Shown piece after piece: positions 13,798 to 19,710 of a stretch of DNA of 19,710 nucleotides (within the stretch, counting starts at the first letter, position 1; each line of letters opens with the position of its first letter). The position numbers and the translations under genes were made by a program. The notes beneath the pieces were generated by a model. The model did not search any database. It was not told where the DNA came from and saw only the letters and a program-made list of their open reading frames with translations. Origin of the DNA: Colwellia sp. (GTDB taxonomy: Bacteria > Pseudomonadota > Gammaproteobacteria > Enterobacterales > Alteromonadaceae); contig DPHE01000078.1 in the NCBI GenBank assembly GCA_003521815.1, positions 91,483 through 111,192 on the forward strand, in the 5' to 3' direction.

Positions 13798-15420
13798 TTG
13801 AGTGAAAAGCTAATAAAGTCAGGAGTTATTGTCAGCACAATGACCTTGGTTTCTCGTGTGTTGGGCTTAGTGCGCGATGTTGTCATTGCTAATGTTATGG
13901 GTGCAGGAGCGATGGCGGATGTTTTTCTCTTTGCCAATAAAATCCCAAACTTTTTTCGCCGCCTCTTTGCGGAAGGAGCTTTTGCTCAAGCTTTTGTGCC
14001 TGTGTTAAGTGAATATAATACCAAAGATGAAATAAATGCCGAATCAAGCGATCTCGTTGAGAACAACGCTAAGCTTGATGTTTCCCTTAACGAGACAAAG
14101 CGTTTAATTGCGCAAGTTTCTGGAACGTTAGGGGTTATCATTACCTTAGTTACGCTGTTTGGTATGTTGGCATCACCTTTATTTGTAATTTTATTTGGTG
14201 GCGGTTGGTTTGTGGACTGGTTTCATAATGGATCGGAAAGCGTTGGAGGTGAAAAATTTGAGTTGGCGGCTAGCTTATTAAAAATTACCTTCCCTTATTT
14301 ATGGTTTATCAGTTTTACTGCACTTGCGGGCGCCGTACTCAATACCATGGGGCGATTTGCTGTTGCCGCTTTTACACCGGTACTGCTTAATATAGCTATT
14401 ATTTTAATGGCGGTATATGGTGCTGAATATACACAAAGCCCTGCTTATGCACTGGCATGGGGCGTATTTCTTGGTGGATTGATTCAGTTTCTTTTTCAAA
14501 TTCCTTTTTTGTATAAAGCGGGTGTTTTAGTTAAACCTTGTTGGTCTTGGCACAGTAAAGGTGTTACTAAAATTCGTAAGTTGATTATTCCTGCCTTGTT
14601 TGGTGTGTCTGTCACTCAAATTAATTTACTTCTTGATACGTTAATTGCCAGTTTTTTAATTACCGGGTCGATCAGTTGGCTCTATTACGCAGATAGATTA
14701 TTAGAGTTTCCGTTAGGCTTATTTGGTATTGGTATTGCAACGGTTATTTTACCCAGCTTGGCCAAACTGCATAGCAAAAACAGTGATATGGAATTCACCG
14801 CTACTTTAGATTGGGGAATTAAGGTAATTTCTTTGTTTGGCTGGCCTGCTTTAGCAGGGCTCATGGTACTGGCACAACCTATTATTATGGTGTTGTTTAT
14901 GCGAGGAGAATTTAGCCAAAATGATGTGGTACAGGTATCAATGGCATTATTTGCTTATTTGTCTGGCTTGTTAAGTTTTATGTTTATCAAGGTGTTAGCG
15001 CCGGGGTATTACGCGAGGCAAGATACGAAAACGCCAGTAAAAATTGGCATTATAGCCATGGTTTCTAATATGGCCTTTAATTTAATGCTTGCACCATTTT
15101 TCGGTTTTGTCGGCTTAGCTATTGCAACGACTTTGTCGGCAACATTAAATGCTTGGCTGCTTTATCGTGGCTTAAAGCAGGCAGGTGTTTACCGTTTATC
15201 AAAAAGTACCAAAGTTTTTATTGGTAAATTAGTTTTGTCAGCACTGGTGATGGCATGGGTGGTTTATCAATTATCTAATGATTTTGATTTGTGGTTAGTG
15301 ATGAGTTTTACTGAGCAAGTTCTACAGTTAATCATATGTATTGGCGGCGGTTGCTTAAGCTATTTTGTTATGATTGCTTTATTAGGTGTTCGCCTTGGTG
15401 ATTTTAAGGTAAAAAATTGA
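13798..15420 (+). CDS. murJ: Lipid II flippase MurJ (MviN)
   Basis: This polytopic inner-membrane protein of 540 residues moves lipid II across the membrane for peptidoglycan synthesis. The N-terminal signature is intact: SRVLGLVRD (19-27), ADVFLFANKIPNFFRRLFAE (40-59) and the following QAFVPVLSEY. Arg20, Arg26 and Arg54 line up with the essential cavity arginines of E. coli MurJ (18, 24, 52). About fourteen hydrophobic helices can be counted. The loop after SEY (residues 74-106) is about 18 residues longer than in E. coli and is acidic and polar, accounting for part of the extra length over 511 residues. The start is TTG at 13798, with CGAGGG seven bases upstream. ribF follows after 98 bases. 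Confidence 0.96.
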   Translation: MSEKLIKSGVIVSTMTLVSRVLGLVRDVVIANVMGAGAMADVFLFANKIPNFFRRLFAEGAFAQAFVPVLSEYNTKDEINAESSDLVENNAKLDVSLNETKRLIAQVSGTLGVIITLVTLFGMLASPLFVILFGGGWFVDWFHNGSESVGGEKFELAASLLKITFPYLWFISFTALAGAVLNTMGRFAVAAFTPVLLNIAIILMAVYGAEYTQSPAYALAWGVFLGGLIQFLFQIPFLYKAGVLVKPCWSWHSKGVTKIRKLIIPALFGVSVTQINLLLDTLIASFLITGSISWLYYADRLLEFPLGLFGIGIATVILPSLAKLHSKNSDMEFTATLDWGIKVISLFGWPALAGLMVLAQPIIMVLFMRGEFSQNDVVQVSMALFAYLSGLLSFMFIKVLAPGYYARQDTKTPVKIGIIAMVSNMAFNLMLAPFFGFVGLAIATTLSATLNAWLLYRGLKQAGVYRLSKSTKVFIGKLVLSALVMAWVVYQLSNDFDLWLVMSFTEQVLQLIICIGGGCLSYFVMIALLGVRLGDFKVKN

Positions 15421-15518
15421 AAATAATATTTAGGAAGTACTGATTATTATTACTCGTTAATATATAATTTGTCGATTTATTTCATCTACATATTTGCTTT
15501 AGGCTTAAAATACAAACC

Positions 15519-16448
15519 ATGCAGTTAGTTCGCGGTATTCATAATATTCAGTCAGAGGATCACGGCTGTGTGTTAACTATAGGTAATTTTGATGGTGTTC
15601 ATCAAGGACATCAACGTGTTATTGCGGCTTTAGTTACTAAGGCAAAGGCGCTCAATTGTGCTGCTGCGGTGTTAGTGTTTGAACCACAACCACAAGAATT
15701 GTTTGCCCCAGACAAAGCGCCAGCGCGACTTTGTCGTTTACGGGACAAGTATTCATTGCTTGCAGAATTAGGTGTTGAACGATTAATTTGCGTTAACTTT
15801 ACTCGAAAGTTTGCTAACCAAAGTGCCGAGCAGTTTATTGAAAATTTATTAGTGAAAAAGTTAGGCATACAGCATTTAATTGTCGGTGATGATTTTCATT
15901 TTGGTAAGAATCGCCTTGGTGATTTTACTATGTTATCTAAGGCGGGGAAAGAATTCGGTTTTGATGTAACGGATACCGCTAGCTGTAAAATGGCTAATTG
16001 TCGTGTGAGTAGCACGGCGATACGACAAGCGTTAGAGCAAGGTAACTTAAATGATGTTGAGAGTATGCTAGGTAGGCCTTATTCAATAATAGGTAAGGTT
16101 TTCCACGGTGATAAACGTGGTCGACAACTAGGCTTTCCAACAGCAAATGTTCTATTAAAAAGGCGGAAATCGCCCTTGGATGGTGTTTTTGCCGTGGTAA
16201 TTAATACCAACAATGGAACTTTTAATGGTGTGGCTAATATTGGATCTAGACCAACAGTAAATGGCATAAGACAACAATTAGAAGTACATGTTTTTAACTT
16301 TAATGATGATCTTTATGGCCAATGCATTGAAGTGATAATTAAGAAAAAACTTCGTCAAGTGATGAAGTTTGATAGCCTAGAATCATTAACTGCACAAATA
16401 AAGCAAGATAGTGAGCAGGCTAAACAAGTATTAACCAATGTAGATTAA
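15519..16448 (+). CDS. ribF: Bifunctional riboflavin kinase / FAD synthetase
   Basis: The 309-residue cytoplasmic enzyme phosphorylates riboflavin to FMN and adenylates FMN to FAD. The N-terminal adenylyltransferase half has GNFDGVHQGHQ (22-32), VGDDFHFG (122-129) and the SSTAIRQAL segment (164-172). The C-terminal flavokinase half has the GFPTAN motif (205-210), DGVFAV (221-226), GVANIGSRPTV (237-247) and catalytic Glu255 in LEVHVFNF. Both halves are complete and length is typical. The ribosome binding site is weak: AGG at 15501-15503 is too far from the ATG. It stands between murJ and ileS in the common gammaproteobacterial order. Confidence 0.97.
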   Translation: MQLVRGIHNIQSEDHGCVLTIGNFDGVHQGHQRVIAALVTKAKALNCAAAVLVFEPQPQELFAPDKAPARLCRLRDKYSLLAELGVERLICVNFTRKFANQSAEQFIENLLVKKLGIQHLIVGDDFHFGKNRLGDFTMLSKAGKEFGFDVTDTASCKMANCRVSSTAIRQALEQGNLNDVESMLGRPYSIIGKVFHGDKRGRQLGFPTANVLLKRRKSPLDGVFAVVINTNNGTFNGVANIGSRPTVNGIRQQLEVHVFNFNDDLYGQCIEVIIKKKLRQVMKFDSLESLTAQIKQDSEQAKQVLTNVD

Positions 16449-16511
16449 ACAGTCTAAGTTAGGCATGTGCCTGATAATTTGAAAAATTTAAACAACCGGA
16501 TAATGATTTAA

Positions 16512-19358
16512 ATGAGTGATTATAAACATACCCTGAATTTGCCAGCCACTTCGTTTGCCATGAAAGGCAACATGGCAAACCGTGAACCTAATATGCTCAA
16601 AGAGTGGGCTGCTAAAGATTTGTACGGAAAAATTCGTACAGCAAAAAAAGGTAAAAAGTCATTCGTATTGCATGATGGACCTCCTTATGCAAACGGTAGT
16701 ATTCACATTGGTCATGCGGTAAATAAAATATTAAAAGATATTATTATTAAGTCAAAAACATTGTCTGATTTCAACTCGCCTTACGTGCCTGGTTGGGATT
16801 GTCATGGTTTACCTATCGAATTAATGGTTGAGAAAAAAGTAGGTAAACCAGAGCATAAAGTTTCAGCCAGTGTTTTTCGCGAAAAATGTCGTGAATATGC
16901 AGCCAAACAAGTCAATGGTCAACGTGAAGATTTCAAACGTTTGGGTATTTTTGCTGATTGGGAAAAACCTTACTTAACGATGGATTTTGATACGGAAGCG
17001 AATATTATCCGTTCTTTAGGTAAAATTGCTGAAAATGGTCATTTACACCAAGGTTTTAAACCTGTGCATTGGTGTACTGATTGTGGATCTTCTTTAGCTG
17101 AGGCTGAAGTAGAATACAAAGATAAACAATCTCCAGCGATTGATGTGAAGTTTACTGCGGTAGACTTTGGCATTGCTGATAAGTTCAATCACCCTGAGAA
17201 TCATGAAGGCGAAGGTGATGTTTCAGTCGTTATCTGGACGACAACACCTTGGACATTACCTGCTAACCGTGCAGTTGCTGTGCATGCAGATGTTGAATAT
17301 ACGTTAGTGCAATGTGAAACAGAGCAGGGCAAAGAGCGTTTAATCTTAGCTGCAGACTTAGTCACAAGTTGTATGGACCGTTTTGGCATTGATAAATATC
17401 ATGCATTAGGTTTTTGTAAAGGTAGCGATTTAGATTTAGTGCAACTTAAACACCCATTTTATGATTTTACTGTGCCAGTTATTTTAGGTGAACATGTTAG
17501 TACTGATTCTGGTACAGGTTGTGTTCATACAGCTCCTGGCCATGGTGTTGAAGATTTCGTGGTGGGTAAAATATACAACCTTGAAGTCGCAAACCCTGTT
17601 GGTGCAAATGGTGTTTATCTAGAAGACACGCCTTTATTTGCCGGACAGCATGTATTTAAAGCGAATTCGAGTGTAGTTGAAACATTGAAAGAGCATGGTA
17701 CATTGGTACACCATCATGCCTTAGAGCATTCTTACCCACATTGCTGGCGTCATAAAACACCGTTGATTTTCCGTGCGACACCACAATGGTTTATCAGTAT
17801 GGACAATAAAAATTTACGTCAAGATTCATTAAAAGAAATTGAAAAAACACAGTGGATCCCTGACTGGGGTCAACGACGTATTGAATCTATGGTCGAAGGT
17901 CGTCCTGATTGGTGTATTTCACGTCAACGTACGTGGGGCGTGCCAATGGCATTGTTCATTCATAAAGATACCGGTGCCTTGCATCCTCGCAGTATTGAAC
18001 TAATTGAAACCGTAGCAAAACGAGTTGAAGAGAAAGGTATTCAAGCCTGGTTTGATTTAGAGGCAGCAGAGCTTATTGGCGATGATGCTCAAGAATACGT
18101 GAAAGTGCCTGATACCTTAGACGTCTGGTTTGATTCAGGTACTACCCATTACTCAGTAGTTGAAGCACGTGAAGAATTTGATGGTATCGCAGACTTATAT
18201 CTAGAAGGTTCGGATCAACATCGTGGCTGGTTTATGTCATCTATGATCTCATCGGTAGCCATGAATGGTAAAGCACCATACAAACAAGTATTAACGCATG
18301 GTTTTGTAGTCGATGCTAACGGTCATAAAATGTCTAAATCTATAGGTAATGTGATCACGCCTAAAGAAATTACCAATACGTTAGGTGCTGATATTTTACG
18401 TTTATGGACAGCGTCGGTAAATTACACGCAAGAGATCACCGCAGGCGACGAAATATTTAAACGTCAAGCGGATGCTTATCGTCGTATTCGAAATACTTCT
18501 CGCTTTTTATTATCAAACTTAAATGGCTTTGAACCAGCGCAGCATTCTGTTGCCTTTGAAGACATGGTTGCACTTGATCGTTGGGTTGTAGATAAAGCAG
18601 CACGCTTACAAGATGAAATTATTAATGCATATGATGAATATGAATTTCATGTAGTTGTTCATAAATTAATGAATTTTTGTACTACTGAGCTAGGTGGATT
18701 CTATTTAGATATCATTAAAGATAGACAATATACAGCTAAAGCTGATTCCAATGCTCGTCGCTCTTGTCAAACAGCAATGTATTTAATTGCTGAAGCCATG
18801 ACTGCTTGGATGGCACCTATTTTATCATTCACTGCGCAAGAAATTTGGCAAGCATTACCAACACCAGCAACGGGTGAGCGTGATGAGTTTGTATTCACGG
18901 GTGTTTGGTTTGATGGCTTAGCAACGATGCCAGAAAACGCTGAACTAGGTAATGAATATTGGAGTGAATTGTTATTAGTGCGCGCTGAAGTTAACCGTGC
19001 CTTAGAGCTTGCTCGTAAGGAGAAATCGGTAGGTAAAGCACTTGAAGCACAAGTAACCTTATATGCAACAACTGATCTTGCACAAAAATTAGCACGATTA
19101 GATGATGAGCTACGCTTTGTATTGATTACCTCGAAAGTAACGCTTAATGTTGTTAGCGATGCAGGTCAAGTTCCTGATAGCGCAGCGACTACTGACATTG
19201 AAGGTTTATGGTTATCAGTTGCAGCAGCAGATGGTGCTAAGTGTGACAGATGTTGGCATGTAACAACTGATGTTGGCACCCATGACGCTCACCCAAGTTT
19301 ATGTGGTCGTTGTATTACCAATGTTGATGGCGAAGGTGAAGCAAGAAAGTATGCATAA
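16512..19358 (+). CDS. ileS: Isoleucyl-tRNA synthetase (class I, bacterial type)
   Basis: This 948-residue enzyme charges tRNA-Ile with isoleucine. The HIGH motif is at residues 65-68 and KMSKS at 606-610. The editing domain between them contains the TWTTTPWTLPANRA-like segment (here IWTTTPWTLPANRA) and GTGCVHTAPGHG. The C-terminal zinc ribbon has Cys911, Cys914, Cys931 and Cys934. This is the bacterial type, close in length to the 938 residues of E. coli, rather than the eukaryote-like form tied to mupirocin resistance. ribF ends 63 bases upstream, a gap containing a small AGGCA/TGCCT hairpin, so co-transcription with ribF is likely. Confidence 0.98.
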   Translation: MSDYKHTLNLPATSFAMKGNMANREPNMLKEWAAKDLYGKIRTAKKGKKSFVLHDGPPYANGSIHIGHAVNKILKDIIIKSKTLSDFNSPYVPGWDCHGLPIELMVEKKVGKPEHKVSASVFREKCREYAAKQVNGQREDFKRLGIFADWEKPYLTMDFDTEANIIRSLGKIAENGHLHQGFKPVHWCTDCGSSLAEAEVEYKDKQSPAIDVKFTAVDFGIADKFNHPENHEGEGDVSVVIWTTTPWTLPANRAVAVHADVEYTLVQCETEQGKERLILAADLVTSCMDRFGIDKYHALGFCKGSDLDLVQLKHPFYDFTVPVILGEHVSTDSGTGCVHTAPGHGVEDFVVGKIYNLEVANPVGANGVYLEDTPLFAGQHVFKANSSVVETLKEHGTLVHHHALEHSYPHCWRHKTPLIFRATPQWFISMDNKNLRQDSLKEIEKTQWIPDWGQRRIESMVEGRPDWCISRQRTWGVPMALFIHKDTGALHPRSIELIETVAKRVEEKGIQAWFDLEAAELIGDDAQEYVKVPDTLDVWFDSGTTHYSVVEAREEFDGIADLYLEGSDQHRGWFMSSMISSVAMNGKAPYKQVLTHGFVVDANGHKMSKSIGNVITPKEITNTLGADILRLWTASVNYTQEITAGDEIFKRQADAYRRIRNTSRFLLSNLNGFEPAQHSVAFEDMVALDRWVVDKAARLQDEIINAYDEYEFHVVVHKLMNFCTTELGGFYLDIIKDRQYTAKADSNARRSCQTAMYLIAEAMTAWMAPILSFTAQEIWQALPTPATGERDEFVFTGVWFDGLATMPENAELGNEYWSELLLVRAEVNRALELARKEKSVGKALEAQVTLYATTDLAQKLARLDDELRFVLITSKVTLNVVSDAGQVPDSAATTDIEGLWLSVAAADGAKCDRCWHVTTDVGTHDAHPSLCGRCITNVDGEGEARKYA

Positions 19359-19455
19359 ATAACTATTATTCTTTGCCATTTCCCTGTCGATAACTGCGTT
19401 GAAAGTACTCACCTATAGTCATAGGAACCGTGCTTTCTTCTTGTTCTATCAGTAG

Positions 19456-19482
19456 ATAACGTTGAATAACGGTTATTTTTTT
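19456..19482 (+). terminator. Weak terminator-like hairpin between ileS and lspA
   Basis: ATAACGTT at 19456-19463 pairs with AAC-GTTAT at 19468-19476 around GAAT, with one bulged G, and is followed by a run of seven T. The stem has low GC, so termination would be partial at best. Confidence 0.4.
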
Positions 19483-19485
19483 ATT

Positions 19486-19547
19486 TATACCCGTTCCACT
19501 TGAATATGCTTGATTCAGCTGGAATATCTTTAAGTGGAGCGGGTATA
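19486..19547. repeat. Imperfect 62-bp inverted repeat between ileS and lspA
   Basis: The left arm TATACCCGTTCCACTT and the right arm, whose complement reads TATACCCGCTCCACTT, differ at one base. Both arms continue inward into an AATAT element, and the loop carries TTGATTCAGC. The shape (termini TATACCC, about 60 bp, no coding capacity) resembles a short dispersed intergenic palindrome or miniature element of the kind seen in Colwellia-like genomes; that identity is from memory and unverified. I saw no full second copy in this window. Confidence 0.65.
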
Positions 19548-19578
19548 TTATTGTTTAAGAAAAAGAGAATATTCTAAG

Positions 19579-19710
19579 TTGAGTAAAATTTTTATACTAT
19601 TTAATAATTCAGGCTTGCGATGGCTTTGGTTAACGCTAGTTTGCTTAGTGATTGATCAAGTAACTAAACACTGGGTTGTAGCTTCGTTTAGTTTATATGA
19701 ATCTGTCAAC
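19579..19710 (+). CDS. lspA: Lipoprotein signal peptidase (signal peptidase II), 5' part
   Basis: The first 44 codons are present; the gene runs off the window. The product is an inner-membrane aspartyl peptidase that removes signal peptides from prolipoproteins. The first membrane segment and LVIDQVTKHWV (24-34), with the conserved Asp-Gln-x-x-Lys of LspA, identify it, as does its place after ileS. The start is taken as TTG at 19579-19581, in register with the usual N-terminal length. The ribosome binding site is poor, with only a purine-rich AAAAAGAGAA further upstream. The gap from ileS is 220 bases, long for a pair that usually sits close together. Confidence 0.88.
   Translation, partial: MSKIFILFNNSGLRWLWLTLVCLVIDQVTKHWVVASFSLYESVN

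Noticed and set aside
16460..16471. AGGCA-TG-TGCCT hairpin between ribF and ileS as a terminator
   Set aside because: The two-base loop is too tight and no T-run follows, so it is unlikely to separate the two genes.

Overview
The window looks like chromosome from an AT-rich marine gammaproteobacterium of the Alteromonadales, most likely Colwellia or a relative such as Thalassotalea. This rests on base composition, on the order rpsT / murJ-ribF-ileS-lspA (S20 divergent from the other four), on the DUF3010 and M13 lipoprotein peptidase genes, and on how closely the proteins resemble families I know from that group. No database search was possible.

Layout. 1-301: leader with a short 9-bp tandem repeat. 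302-886: an AhpD-like peroxidase-related enzyme ending at a clear terminator. 1048-3114 (minus): a secreted M13 zinc metallopeptidase lipoprotein. 3115-3940: no intact gene, but a decayed ThrE-family threonine/serine exporter on the minus strand. 3941-4114: a 57-residue two-helix membrane protein. 4116-4898 (minus): an NRDE/TANGO2 protein. 5026-8846: four sugar-acid type enzymes in two convergent pairs, a class II aldolase/adducin protein and an enolase-superfamily dehydratase (plus), and an SDR dehydrogenase followed by a COG3618 lactonase-like amidohydrolase (minus). 8976-9401: DUF3010. 9620-11425: a 601-residue acyl-CoA dehydrogenase of the DmdC/FadE type behind a promoter that overlaps a perfect inverted repeat. 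11541-13131 (minus): two broken genes, a TlpA/ResA-like thioredoxin with one frameshift and an M49 (dipeptidyl peptidase III type) peptidase that has lost its catalytic core. 13280-13540 (minus): rpsT. 13798-19710: murJ, ribF, ileS and the start of lspA.

How the genes work together. The right third is conserved housekeeping: ribosomal protein S20, the lipid II flippase, FAD synthesis, isoleucyl-tRNA synthetase and the lipoprotein signal peptidase. The left two thirds are accessory. The four enzymes at 5026-8846 fit a non-phosphorylating sugar oxidation route (dehydrogenase, lactonase, dehydratase, aldolase), although no transporter, kinase or regulator lies beside them and the substrate cannot be read from the sequence.

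The strongest unexpected signals are gene decay at three places (ThrE, TlpA-like, M49), with readable lesions including a frameshift inside a perfect 10-bp inverted repeat, and the possible four-enzyme sugar-acid pathway. I saw no CRISPR array, prophage, transposase, rRNA or tRNA gene.
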